From Ceriagrion tenellum (lineage: Eukaryota > Arthropoda > Insecta > Odonata > Coenagrionidae), in contig OY720643.1 of the NCBI GenBank assembly GCA_963169105.1, positions 24,958,373-25,022,372 on the forward strand: a DNA stretch of 64,000 bases, written 5' to 3'. Below the pieces are notes generated by a model. The model ran no database searches and was not told the origin of the DNA. It was given only the letters and a program-made list of their open reading frames with translations. The translations under genes and the position numbers were made by a program. Shown in pieces: positions 23,775 to 34,982 of this stretch (positions within the stretch are counted from its first letter, which is position 1; each line of letters starts with the position of its first letter).

Positions 23775-24100
23775 TTATGTTGGTGACGAGACGAGTGAAA
23801 ACAAGATCTGTTCCAAAATTTTTGAATTTCTGGTAAAAGTGAGTTGTGGCTTCTCTTCAGTTCTATGTTGGGCAACATCTTTCATTGCACTTGTAAGTAA
23901 TGAAAGGAAATCGTCTTTTAGGTGAGCTTTAAATGCTTCACAAATGTGTTTGGTAAATACGTAACCCTCATTTAAATCGGAAGATCCAGCCGTTACCTTT
24001 GTTTTTGTGAGGAAAAAAAACATGATTTCAGTGTCATTTTGTGATTGAGATCTTACGAAATGACAAAATTTGACAAATTTTGCTAGATCACCCCAAACTT
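23775..24100 (-). pseudogene. Unrecognised open frame of about 105 residues
   Basis: The frame reads through EVWGDLAKFVKFCHFV, then DDFLSLLTSAMKDVAQ and KPQLTFTRNSKILEQILF. The layout faintly recalls the small subunit of caspases, but the key motifs of that family cannot be verified, so I assign no function. It lies just beyond the 3' end of a LINE and may be an older insertion or exon relic. Confidence 0.3.
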
Positions 24101-24112
24101 CTTGAGCTACAT

Positions 24113-24895
24113 CTACATCTACGTCATACCCTGCAAGCCACCCAAAGGGTGTGTGGCAGGGGGTGCTTCCACACCAGGCATGCATGAATGATACGGTAGA
24201 ACACCGAAATTACATTGAAACCCGCGTACCACACATGCAAAGCGCCAATTAAAAATCTAATTCCCAAGAAACATTCTATCGTCAATCGTTCAACATGCAA
24301 GGGATACAAAGACTACTACTACAGTTTCAAAATATCATGCATAAATAAGAACATCAATATTTACATCCTGGATAAATTAGAACGTAGAGAATATAAAAAG
24401 AAAGATCTACGGACTAGCTAATATCACTAATCGCACTATTCATGACGACGATCACAGCTGTAATGGTCCCGAATGGTACGCGGAAAAAATGACATTTTAT
24501 ACCTATCGGTTCTACAATCTATCTCTCTAATTTTAATTTTAAATCTAAATTTAATTGGCGCGATCTAATCTGCCGTAGTACGAGGGGGTTAATAGTATGT
24601 TTTTTACGTCGTCAGAGAAATGATTTTCTTGAAATTTAGTTAGGAGGTTAAGCCTATAATTTAATCGACGCTGTGATAGCGATTCCCATCCTAATTCTTC
24701 TGACAGTCCAGACAAACTAGCCAACTTATCGTAGCATCGTTTCACAAACCTAGCTCCTCTTCGCTGTACGCGATCTAACTCTGATATCAACCCCGTTTCC
24801 TATGGATCCCATACACTAACAGCATATTCCAGATGAGGCCTAACGATTGAAAAATAACAACGTTCTTTCACTTTCTCATCACATTTTCCGAGTAC
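24113..24895 (-). mobile_element. LINE 3' portion: RT C-terminus and tail
   Basis: The minus strand reads CYFSIVRPHLEYAVSVWDP near 24,795-24,860 and LISELDRVQRRGARFVKR, then LGWESLSQRRLNYRLNLL at 24,640-24,790. This is the typical C-terminal region of CR1/Jockey-type LINE pol. The 3' end reads ccctgccacac...gtggcttgcagggt and finishes in a gatgta microsatellite at about 24,113-24,125. The copy is 5' truncated and has stops beyond 24,551. A similar tail occurs at about 48,285-48,530. Confidence 0.8.
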
Positions 24896-24943
24896 TCTCT
24901 AAGTTCCGAGTACTCTCCGAGCTAAAGTTATGATAAAAATTAA

Positions 24944-25389
24944 GTAATGCCTTTATCACGCGATCGTTTTTTCCGTCCCTTTTAAGGGTTAGCTCCAATG
25001 ATAGCTCAAATGATCGCTCGAAAACGATCATGTGATGCAAACAAAGTCAGGGATGGCTCCAGCGATAGGGATCCCTATCGCTTTTTCCGTCACTGGGCAC
25101 ATCCCTTTTTCCGTCCCTGGAGGCATCGCTGACTCCACCATTTAGCAAATCAGAGCGCTCAGCCGCAAAGAGCGACTCTTACGCAAAGTTCGGCTTCCAA
25201 TGGAATGAGAGTAGTAATCAAATAGAAATGATGAGAAAAGGGACGGAAAAAATGATGGAAAAAGGGACGGCCAAAATGACCATGTGATTCAGAAAATGAT
25301 AGCTCGAGCTATCATTGTCACGGTCCCTGAAAAGCTATCATTGGAGCTATCCCGCAGAGGGACGGAAAAAATGATCGTGTGATTCAGGC
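24944..25389. mobile_element. MITE with TTAA target duplication
   Basis: TTAA at 24,940-24,943 and 25,390-25,393 flank about 446 bp. The ends match inverted: 'atcacgcgatcgttttttcc' on the left and, in reverse complement, 'atcacacgatcattttttcc' on the right. Both continue as 'gtccc' and 'tagctccaatgatagct'. Internal copies of 'agctatcatt' and 'gggacgg' occur. It is non-autonomous. TTAA duplication suggests a piggyBac- or Kolobok-type source, but the ends do not decide. Confidence 0.8.
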
Positions 25390-25393
25390 TTAA

Positions 25394-27359
25394 AGGAATA
25401 ATGTCTCGCTACTGGTCTGCTACGGCCACTGGTCGTTACCAGTCCTTTTCTTCTTCTCTGAGTCCTTGTTTCCCCATCCCCTCAAAAAGAAGCAGAGGCA
25501 GCTCTCCGGTTTGAATCAGCGTTGTGTAAGTGTGCGTGGATGAATTGGTGTGCGCCGGTCAAATGAACTTCAGTGCATAGTGACCCCATCCCAGTTTCCC
25601 CCTTCTAGTGAGCTATACCCCTGCCGCTTCGCGGTGCATATAACAGGCCCGCACAAGCACGGAAAAGACTCACGGAAACTTATGCGCTTGCGAGGGACGT
25701 TTTGATCATCAGGAGAGACGGCTGTAGTCGAGGAGATCCTATAGGTTCATAGACGTCCTACCCAGCGCGAATATGCAGGGCAAATGTAGCGGAGCGGCAG
25801 CAGCCCAAGACGTCGAGGGCCGGACATCAACTTATCATCCTGCACGTGGACGTTGCCTGCGTGCATCCAAATTACCATCGTCTCGTCACGAATCGTCGCG
25901 ACGTGTGCTGGAGATCGCTGCTGGGCAATCCCCGCTGGAGAAGCAGAATTCGCTTTAGCGCCTGCAAGATGAGCCAACGGAAGCCACACACCGATCCCGT
26001 ACATCATCCAAGTATGCCCTCGGCCCGAACGTAAGTCAATGCCAACCTGCACCACACTCTTACCCTTCCACCACGGATTAATATACCGATCCCCCTTTTG
26101 TCGCCTGAGTCGTGTGCTACACTTTGATCGCGGAAAGACTCTCGACTAGAACTTACGTTCCTCACCTCTCCTACAGGTTGTCCGAGCGAAATAGTTCCCT
26201 AGTCATAATGGAGACCATATTCGAATCATACGATTTAATTTCACCAGCTGTAGGACACATCAATTAAATATTGCATTATTAATGGTGCAATTATATATTT
26301 TTATATGACAGAAATCGCAAGTGATTACATTAAAATATCTAAATAAGTCTTTGACTTGACATTTTTTTTGCGCAGTGCGTTTGAAACTCCTTCAAAACGG
26401 AAGTTTTTTGTGATCCCGAAGAATTAACTACGGTGACAATATGATTAATTTTCAAATATAGTTGAGAAAACATACAAACTACACGCTGTTAGTTTTTTTA
26501 CGACATCGAACTGATAGAAATACCTCATTTTGTAAATTATGTCTCTCTGGAGTGCGTACACGTACCATTTCCCATGTTAAAGGGCTGGTATTTTTTGGCA
26601 AATATCTCCGAAAATAATGTGGTAAGGCGTTGAATTTTTGGTGTCATTAGAAGGGTGAGATATTTTTCTTTAAAATGAGACCAAATTCATTGATTTCTAA
26701 GTAAAATGATATTTAGCTCAAACTACCTTCAAGACTTGAAATTTACCAGGAGGTGAGACTGAAATCTCTATGTCCATCAATGTCCACTCTAGTCTATATC
26801 ATTACTTTTTCCTTTTTTAATCATTGAGGGCCTGTCATTGATAAATCTTTTGCCTTTGCGTATTTTCTTTTGTAATCATCCTTGTCATGTGATCTCGACT
26901 CCATATTTTCACCCAATTGCATTTGCCCCCATTTTAGTTTTAGGAAGTTGTATACTTGTATACTTGTGGTTTCTGCCTACCCAAGTTTTTTGCATTCCTT
27001 GTTCGTATCCTCGCTTTCATTGTATTACGAATTTCACAGTGTCGAATTGCTATTGGAATTTGTAGGGTTTGTAAAACAGAAGAGTTCCACTGCTTTCTTC
27101 CGACGGGATGGGGGGACCAACCGGTCAAAACTCCCCTTCCTGGTCGCGAGTGTGGTCACACCCACCCCATTTATCTATGCTATATTTTTAACCATAACCG
27201 ACTCGGAGTTCCCAAAACTATCAGAAAAATGTCTCTTCGGCGTCCCAAAAATCGGAGTTTGGAACGTGGAATGTTACAATATTTTTTCACATTCCTCCTT
27301 ATCTCATACTAAATAGGTGGGGGCAATACAGCCAAAATTTTAAATCCATGGAATGGTCT
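25394..27359. other. No recognised gene; GC-richer part 25,400-26,210
   Basis: 25,400-26,210 is GC-richer with overlapping short frames and could be an LTR or other TE piece. I found no second copy. 26,210-27,359 is AT-rich with T-rich open frames that look like chance. Confidence 0.4.
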
Positions 27360-27833
27360 TTACTGGAGATGGGACGGATAGTAGTTTTCTCGAATTCGTA
27401 TATCGTATTCGAATAAAACATGTACTGTCTTCGAATATAAACATATATCACATTCGAATATAAACACTGATTTCTTTTGCCTCATAGCACGCTGAGCGCC
27501 ATCAATAACCATTTTACATTGCTTTCTCCCGGGCTCACGATTGAAGGAAACTATATTTTTTGTTGTTTCAGCGGACAATGACCGACCAATTCTTGCATGC
27601 GGAGTCCACAATATGCCCTGCTCCTCTATTAGTTCCTTCATTTTAAGAACCATATGTTTAGATACATCGAAGTATTCCATTATTCTTGATACCGACCACC
27701 TTTTTGGAAGAATACACAGCATTTGAATTTTAACAAACGATGTCTTGGCAGAGTTGAACTTCTCTTTAAACTGCTTCACAATTACTGTGCACAGTACACA
27801 GTACACAGAATTATCAAAATCCCCAGTGACCAA
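27360..27833 (-). pseudogene. Fragment of an uncharacterised transposon-associated protein
   Basis: The minus-strand frame contains MLCILPKRWSVSRIMEYF, VSKHMVLKMKEL, QGILWTPHARIGRSLS and EPGRKQCKMV, then RQKKSVFIF. From memory, this order (L-PKxWS, then VSxxM..K.REL, GIL-P--KxGR-LS, PGKKD, QKR-LL) is shared by an abundant uncharacterised protein family in invertebrate genomes that behaves like a mobile-element gene. No catalytic assignment is possible. The frame fades after about residue 120 and is probably truncated at both ends. Confidence 0.45.
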
Positions 27834-28738
27834 GAAAGCATTAAAAGAGATAATTTAAATTTTTCTCATTGAATTAAAATTCATGCATTAAGCTTCAAAT
27901 TGTATACACTCAGTGTAATTAAGGAAATTTACATTTTTAATCTCCCATGTATAATACATAGTCAAGACAAGATTAAGACGAGTCATGGTGTAATTTCTTT
28001 TCATCATCGGTGATGAGATCTTTCTTCAGCGGACATCATTGTCACATGCTTTGTTGAAAATATTTCAGAAGTTATTTTTTTTAAAGGAAATAATCGATAT
28101 TGTTTGCCTTATTTTGAATTATCTTAGATACTTCACGCTAAAAATGCAGCAATAGATGCAAAAGCAATGTAAATGATGAGTAACTCCGTCTATCGGTATT
28201 GAATGGCCGCTACGGTGAAAATTTAAAAAATTGTTTTCTTTCTTAAATGGAAGAACACCCTCTCAAAATCTTTATATTATATGCAAATATAAAAAGGTAT
28301 GGCAAGTGAAAAATGACCTCGAAAAAATGTCAACACAAAATTTACACAATAAATTGTTTATAATTAAACTATTTAAATAAATAATAGTTAAATTGCTATT
28401 TTTAATTCAAATTTAGTTTAAGAAAAGCTGTTGAACGTCATTCTACGTGGATTCTTCCTTGAGATATGTCATGACGAATATCTAATGGCAGTGAGAATCG
28501 CCATTTCAAAAACAACCCTTTTCCATCTGTTTTTAAATTTTTCGTTAAACACTTGAATGGATAGTCATTATTCCACTAGGCGAACGTTTCCTGAAATTTT
28601 TGTCAAAATCTGAGAGGTCAAGGGCCAACTTTGGTCCGAAGTGCCGCGTAATGAACCAGGTAGCTTTTTTCTATAAACGGATAAACTTTTTCGATAAGTT
28701 GCTTCTACCACGTTGCATAAATCTTCAGTTAAAATGAA
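27834..28738. other. No recognisable feature
   Basis: AT-rich DNA. A minus-strand frame at 28,568-28,759 (LCNVVEATYRKSLSVYRKKL) shows no known domain. Confidence 0.4.
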
Positions 28739-28790
28739 TTTGCCAGAGTGCAGATCCAAGGGATATCCCTTGGATCTCTACTCTGGTAAA
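28739..28790. repeat. 52-bp hairpin next to the Helitron 3' end
   Basis: Two 26-bp arms meet at 28,764/28,765 with three mismatches. The central 24 bp around GGGATATCCC form a perfect palindrome. It lies about 20 bp outside the proposed Helitron terminus. Confidence 0.85.
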
Positions 28791-29491
28791 TATATTAGCC
28801 TATATATAATACTAGGTAACCCGTGCGAAAATGTCACACTTTCACGCTATCAGGGAATAAGTATGTTAAGGAAACGGTGTAATTACGGTGAAAGTAGTTT
28901 ATGATACACCTTCTTTTCTATTTAAAATCCACGGCATCTTAATGGAAAGAGCTTCCTTCAGAAAATTCCCGGATATGCACTTGCACCATCAGGGCCCGTA
29001 GGTGAACGGTCTAACATCTAATCACTGATCACATGACATCTAATTGGCTCATCATTCATAAAGATTAGGCAGCTCTCCTATAATGTATAGATAAAAATGT
29101 CTACTGCATGAGAGTCAATAATGGGGTCCCCTTTCCAACATTTTCATGTTCATTGCAAAATTCTCCCAAATACAATGTTTGTGTTTCCATAGCTCGACGA
29201 GGTTGGACCGATGAAGTGAAGACCACGTCTGTGCTCCATCTACCCGACCCGAAAATGTGTACACATTTTAGAAGATTCTTCGTGAATCACCATGGATTTG
29301 TCAGTTACCTCTGCATATAAACGGGTTTTAAACAACTGGTTTTAAATAGAGAAGAAGGTGTATCATAAACTACTTTCTTTATACTTGTTTCCTTGTAAAA
29401 ATATACAAAACATATGAATACAATACAGGCAAGAGAGTTTGGTACCAGTAGGAACAAGCATGATGTCTGTTACTGAATTATGGCACGCAAT

Positions 29492-29696
29492 TTACAAAAC
29501 TTCTTTAAAGACAATATTAGAAGTAACAATGTTGTCGTCTGTAACTTTTTGGTTATGAGTTTCTTTAACACAAACATAAATATCACTGAAAGTGCGAACT
29601 CTAGAAAATGCTACATACAACTGTCCATGCGAAAAAACGGGTTCTGGCAAGTACAATCCGGCTCTGTGAAGAGTTTGACCCCATGCTTTATTAATT
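29492..29696 (-). pseudogene. Helitron helicase, final segment (downstream of insertion)
   Basis: The minus-strand frame resumes at INKAWGQTLHRAG, then LYLPEPVFSHGQLYVAFSRV and RTFSDIYVCVK, the last helicase motif (VI) and the C-terminus. It ends near 29,492. Joined across the 29,697-34,982 insertion with one TT removed, the frame is continuous, which dates the insertion after the helicase was still intact here. Confidence 0.85.
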
Positions 29697-29729
29697 CCCG
29701 TATAAAAATTTTCCCAGTCATACCTATTT

Positions 29730-30180
29730 CGAACTGTATTCAAACAGTCCTCAAGACGCGTGCTCAAGAAGTATGCTCAAACTGACTTCAAACACACATC
29801 TAATTGGGGGAAAAAGTGAAACACTGTGACGTCACAATACGAAGCGTGTTTGAATACAGCCTGAATTCGCTTTGAAGGCACTTTCGCCGCCCGCGGCTCA
29901 GATGTTTTTACGGCTTCAAACTGTATTCTAACAGTCCTCTGCGCAAGCCCCAGACTGAATTCAAACCCTCTTCCACGATGGTTCCGGACTGTAATCAAAC
30001 CGTCGTCTACACCAGCTCCCAACTGTATTCAAACCGTTGTCCACAGCAGCTCCCAACTGTATTCAAACCCTCCTCCCCGATGGTATTGGACTAATCAAAC
30101 AGTGGTCTACACTAGATCCCCATCATATTCAACTCTCTTCCACGATATTACAAGTCAGTATCTACAGTTGCTGACTTGTA
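29730..30180. repeat. Left subterminal motif array of TE-A
   Basis: At least eight copies of a motif close to actgtattcaaac(c/a), often followed by 'ctcttccacgatgg' or 'cgtcgtctacaccagctccc'. The tighter group at 29,920-30,120 is nearly tandem with a spacing of about 40 bp. Such arrays commonly bind the transposase. Confidence 0.85.
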
Positions 30181-31305
30181 ATCCGTCTTCCACGTTAGAT
30201 CCCAATTTTTTTTAACTGCCCACCACTACCCTCCATATCGCGCATGCGACTCTTCACGAGCCGGGCTTACTTGAAATAGCATTCAACCGACAAGAGGACT
30301 CAGTACTTGACCTTCTAAGTTCCAAACACTAAATTTCTACGCAGGGTGGGAAAACGATGAGGTAGATAATAACAAGTTTAAATGTCAGAAAAAATTTCAT
30401 TTAAACTTTCCTTAAATATCATATTTAATATAAATATATAATCATAATACAGAATTACAAAACAAAATTACTAACATTAAAAAATTATGACATTTTTAAA
30501 AATCACAGTAAAAAATGTCACCATCAAAATATGTTTGTCCTTCTTGCTCCTGAAAATAGAAAAAAAGACATTACAGCCAAATATTAAACATAAAACTTTA
30601 ACACTGAATAAGGTGGAAAGTACAAGATATACTTGTGGCATATGTGAATATGAGACCATCAGCAATAGAGTTTGAATTCACAGTCTGCAGTCATTACGAA
30701 ATCCCCCAGGTTGTCAAATAACAGTAATTTACAATGTTTTTTTAAAGATCAGTTATGGGCATGATAAAATAACTGCAGTGACAGACAGTAGGTATCAAGA
30801 GCATCAAAAGAAATGTTTTCTATGGTAGATAAGCCAATGAAGGCACACAGAAAAATGTGAATTAAAAAAATACATTGCAGGAAATGAAAATTGCTTCAAA
30901 ATGTGCAGGACATAAGGTTGCCATATCACCATGGTCAAATGAATCATTATCACATAGTGGGGTGCCACGAATATCCAACCACCGAATCAATATCCTTGAC
31001 AGAAGTTTTAGAAATGAAATGGCTAAAGAAATAAATTATTCTCAAAATCCACCTGGATCCATTTCAATACTCACACACATGGTTTCCTCTCATAGTGGTA
31101 CTTCCCCTCAAATTAATAAGCATTTTTTTCTAAGGTAGCAAGCCAGCTTGTTAAAGCAGGAGCTTACTTTTGGCAGCTTACCCAACTTGGCTAGCTCCGG
31201 GAATTTTAGCTTTGCATACACTAAAAAGGCCAAGAATAAGATACTGTAGAATAACAAAAAAGCCATGAAAACAATAGTGAGAAAATTCGATGACTAGCCA
31301 CTTAC

Positions 31306-31521
31306 TTTCAGTAGCATGAAGTAAATCCTGGTCAGCAGCAGGATTTCCACCACGTTTCCCTACTCGCTGCCCAAGAGCAGAATGGGATTTTACATATTCA
31401 CTCCCCACTGACGCCAGCATCAGATGCTGCATCATTTTCTGCGGGTCACCTGAATAATTAGATACAATACAGCGTTTCCATACTTTTTTATCTGGGTCCT
31501 GTACCCTTCGTACAATGGTAT
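31306..31521 (-). CDS. TE-A gene, exon 4 (BEN-like domain)
   Basis: The acceptor ctttttcttcag at 31,522 opens about 72 residues: TIVRRVQDPDKKVWKRCIVS, NYSGDPQKMMQHLMLASVG, SEYVKSHSALGQRVGKRGG and NPAADQDLLHATE. A consensus donor (A|GTAAGT) follows at 31,305. The pattern of a Trp early, a helix with MM-HLM, then SxLGxR and a PAxDxxLLxA end fits BEN domains, which are sequence-specific DNA-binding or chromatin adaptors. A short acidic last exon may lie near 30,490-30,550. The frame is open over the whole exon, unusual among the decayed TE genes here. Confidence 0.5.
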
Positions 31522-32358
31522 CTGAAGAAAAAGATAACCAGCATTAACAAGAATATATCTATGATATTAAAATTAAATCTTAAAGTCCTAGTAATTTAAC
31601 GTACTTGAAGTGCCCAATGAAATTCAACGGGGAGCAGGGGAAATTTAAGACATTGTTTAAACCAAGTTATATGTTGTCATATATAAGAAGCCAGACTTTG
31701 AACTTTTCCAAAAAATACATCAGCAAACACCCATTCTAAGCTAGTGCCAGGTACACCTACAAAGCGTGCATCTATGGATAGAACATTAAGTGCAGAGAGC
31801 TGTCCACCTGGTTTGACATTAAACTGGAGTAGCACAGTGTCGATTCTAAGATTTCACCTATATTCCTTCTATCTTTGAATGACATAAAAAAGCAGAGTAA
31901 TATTAAAGGCAATCTCTAACCAATTAATTCACAGGAAGTGATTTGAACAAGCTAAAGAAAAAATCTCACCCTTGATTTCAAAAGCTTTCCACATGCAGCT
32001 AATATTAAAAGCAATGGTAGTAAGTTGAGACTGGTTACATTTAAGTGATTGACCTACATTCCTTTTAATAACTTAAGTGTTAACATAGACGATACATTGA
32101 ATGAGGATAGTTTAAGATAGCAAAAGAAAATAACCTCTGCATCGAATCCATTCTTTTCTTATTGGTCTGAAATGGAACATATGAAGGGTAAATACAACCC
32201 CTTAACATTGTCTACAGCAGTTTATACTTTGCTCAGGCACAATTGAAATTGTTCATCTGAACGCAAAATACTTCAAACATACGTAGCACACTAAAACTTG
32301 TATTAGTATTATAAATAGTTTATTAGGTATTCAAGAGAATAAGAAGAATTCATCGTAC

Positions 32359-32441
32359 CATCTCGTCACGGTCATCTGGCAGGTATACTTTGCCGTGTAG
32401 AGAATCCGGCGGGCTAGCTACAATCGTACCTATAGACGAAA
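32359..32441 (-). CDS. TE-A gene, exon 3
   Basis: After the acceptor tttttcag at 32,442 the exon joins exon 2 in phase. It reads VSSIGTIVASPPDSLHGKVY, then LPDDRDEM, and reaches a possible donor GTACGA at 32,358. The phase into exon 4 is not compatible as drawn, so the donor choice, or a missing exon between 31,522 and 32,358, is unresolved. The position just before the globular C-terminal exon fits the start of a BEN domain (KVxLG...). Confidence 0.4.
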
Positions 32442-32538
32442 CTGAAAAATATGCAAAGATGAAGGGAATGGGTGATTTGAAGAAGGGAAAAATGCTGTAT
32501 CTGATGAAACTATACCAATATGTTTAAACAAACTTTAC

Positions 32539-32915
32539 CTGGCCAAAGATCAATGATGTTCGACGTCTCGCTGGGAGTAATTAGGAACAAGGGGGAGCGT
32601 TCCAGACGTATTTCAGCCTCCACTACAGATTGCGACTGCACGTCAACAGCAGTCACCGGCGCAGGGCATCCCATTCCAGAATTGCATCCATGGGAGGAGA
32701 CATTTGAGAACAAACTTTTCTCTCTCATTTCTTCATTCTCCTTCACGGTCTTGTTTTCTGTCGTTTTTTTTTTAAACAACGTCCCCGAATCCTCTTAATC
32801 ATCTCCTTCACCATGCCTGGCTGATCGCAGACTGATGCTGCTTCTCTAGGGTAAACGTCCGCATCCCTAAGTTTCTTGAAGGCCAGGTGTGCCTCGCTGC
32901 ACTCCCCATGTGTGC
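32539..32915 (-). CDS. TE-A gene, exon 2 (one homopolymer frameshift)
   Basis: The acceptor AG at 32,916-32,917 opens the exon in phase with exon 1. It encodes HGECSEAHLAFKKL, then DVYPREAASVCDQPGMVKEM and IKRIRGRCLKKK, reaches a run of ten A on the minus strand, and shifts frame. The second half reads ENKTVKENEEMREKSLFSNV, CPAPVTAVDVQSQS and LITPSETSNIIDLWP before a consensus donor G|GTAAAG at 32,538. The frame change at the A10 run could be a true mutation or a sequencing error. Apart from it the exon is open. Confidence 0.5.
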
Positions 32916-33141
32916 CTACTCACCACATGAAAATAAAGAGACTAGAAATTTAAATTAACTGTGATGAGACAAGGCCTCGTCATGCCCTCCAGCATTCGTA
33001 TGTGGTAATAAATTGTACACTAGGTAAATTCGCATCCATTTAAAAAAAAGTTATACATGAATGCTTAAATTCGCAATTACGTTAGCACGACTAAAGAATT
33101 ATATGGAACAACTAGCAATACAACTACTATACTTTACCCAC

Positions 33142-33388
33142 CTCCGACAAACACCAGAAGCACTTTCTGCATCTCTTTCTCCCACGAAATGGTGTAGTCG
33201 CTGCCCCTTATCACCAGCCTGTTTATAAATTTTACAACGTCCCTCACTTCAACCATCGTATGATCACTGTAAAAATGAAACACTCCAGGGAGCATTTTGT
33301 ACCTTCGGCGGCTCCCCTCGAGACTCACGATACTCGCTGTGGAGTCATTTGAGCACTCATCGTACATGGCGTCGACTAAATGTGCCAT
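33142..33388 (-). CDS. TE-A gene, exon 1 (start exon)
   Basis: The frame starts at 33,388 and encodes about 82 residues: MAHLVDAMYDECSND, then YKMLPGVFHFYSDHTMVEVR, and ends KVLLVFVGG. The best donor in phase is G|GTGGGT at 33,141. A second GTAAAG at 33,137 would be out of phase with exon 2. With exon 2 it reads VFVGGTHGECSEAHLAFKKL. A compact N-terminal domain followed by an 'E-C--A---' segment recalls the N-terminal part of insect BEN-domain proteins. That is a resemblance only. No lesion is visible. Confidence 0.55.
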
Positions 33389-33789
33389 GACTATAACTCA
33401 ACTATCAGCTAAGACGAAGGATTTCGATTCCTTTCGCGAGGACCACGTACCACGTGAAATTCAAGCACTTCAACCGCTTTATCTCCGACCGGAAAACGTG
33501 TTTTAATTATGAATACGCCAGGAAGATACTTTCACTTAACCATTTATTTATCTATGTATCAATATCTTGAGTCTATAACTACTGTTGCCATGACTCAGTT
33601 GGCTACATAAAACATACGACTGAGAGAGAGAATCGAGCCACGATGTTTATCTTAGTTTATACCGTTTCTACATTACGCGGGTTAAACTTCCCGACACAAA
33701 TAATATCACACTAGCCGAAGGTGCCGGCTGAAATTCAACGGGTGTGAAAAAAATAGAACTTATTTTATAAGAAAACCACAAACCCTGAA

Positions 33790-34075
33790 GAATACAGTCA
33801 GCGTGTCATTTGAGGAGTTCGTAACATATCTTGTATGTTGTGTTCGTTGTAGTAGACACCCTGATTGTTTCTCAGGTGCACGAAGAGATGAATGACTGCT
33901 GGTCCTCTTTCATGCACGGAAAACAAAAAAATGGGACAAGCTGACTCATTACTACTTAAATAGCACCCAGGTTCATAGATTGTCACCTCGTTCCCCGGTT
34001 CTCTTGAGCCGTCTTCTGAGTGAATGACCGCTTGATTGCTTCTCTCGTGTACATACATATATTGACATTCAATTA
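33790..34075 (-). pseudogene. Second Helitron piece inside TE-A
   Basis: The minus-strand frame reads YEPGCYLSSNESACPIFLF, then VHERGPAVIHLFVHLRNNQG and VYYNEHNIQDMLRTPQMTR. This resembles the Helitron helicase segment RYxSSNEAxWRIFxFPIHER followed by HLAVHLENGQRVYF. It normally lies N-terminal to the Walker A region, so here it is out of order relative to the flanking Helitron and must come from another copy. Confidence 0.7.
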
Positions 34076-34689
34076 CCTAATTGAGTCGCGTTAGTCAATT
34101 TTATATCCAGTGGTGGTCTTCCTAGTGCAGCATTAAAGGGTTTCTCAGTCGGTTGATATATTTGCAAAGCCTCAAAACTGTTGTCAATATTTTTCAAGTT
34201 CATAGAAGTAGATTAGGTAATACTGATGAAGAGCATGGTAAAGAATTAAGCTCTGGTTTCATTCTGTGATTCAAGTTTAAAAAAGAAAATTTTAGAAATA
34301 CCATAACTTAACGGCAAGCTTTGAATAGTTTACCTAAAACTATGCCGCTTATATTTGTTTAAAGCTATTCTGCATGAAATGAACGTAATTGTCAATATTT
34401 AAGCCGTAAGATTTAGCAGTACCTATATGGCAATTATGCAACATAATATTGGCGTTAGAAGCAAATAAGAGGCGTAACAGTAATTTTTCATCAACGATTT
34501 AGATTAATTTTGCTAAACCAATAGTATATGGTAATAAAGTTAAGGCTTAAATTACCGTTCGTTACCGTATATTTACTCACCGAGTTAAAACTTACGTAAA
34601 ATTGGATACTGAAAATAAGGTTCAGTACTCATATCTTTCGGGAAAAAAATTATTTTGGCAGCAATACCCTTGATAACACTTTGAAGTCA

Positions 34690-34960
34690 GTTAGAATGAT
34701 TTTAAAGTGTTAACGTCTGTTTGAAGTTTTTTAGAATACAGTTTGAATAGTTCAGACATGGGAATCCAGTTTGAATACACTGCCTGATTACAGATAGAAG
34801 TGACTTTGAAGTAGAAGTCATTTTGAATACGGTAGTCGACACTAGTACAGATATGGCATCTCCATTTCCTGTTGGAATTCAGTCGAATTGGATTCGACTT
34901 CAGTTTGAATACAGATTTTGGCGAAAAACACCTGTTTGAACACAGTTTGAAATGTAGTTG
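34690..34960. repeat. Right subterminal motif array of TE-A
   Basis: About seven copies of cagtttgaataca and variants, the reverse complement of the left-array motif, between 34,690 and 34,960. Confidence 0.85.
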
Positions 34961-34982
34961 ACTGGGAAAATTTTTATTAGGG

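Larger units (their letters stand above)
29697..34982. mobile_element. CCC-ended DNA transposon carrying a spliced gene (TE-A)
   Basis: A 5,286-bp insertion in the Helitron helicase. The ends match inverted over about 50 bp: CCCGTATAAAAATTTTCCCA from the left and CCCTAATAAAAATTTTCCCA from the right, followed by 'aactgt-ttcaaacag' in both. TT occurs on each side and only once in the reconstructed helicase, giving a 2-bp target duplication (TT/AA). Both ends carry arrays of a motif like 'actgtattcaaac' (left 29,730-30,180, right 34,690-34,960). The interior holds a multi-exon gene (31,306-33,388, minus) and a second Helitron piece. No classical transposase was recognised. The superfamily is unknown to me. 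Confidence 0.8.

Noticed and set aside
23775..24100. Caspase small-subunit-like open frame
   Set aside because: Only loose resemblance (DFLSLLT, QLTFT). No catalytic region or splice context, so no function is assigned.
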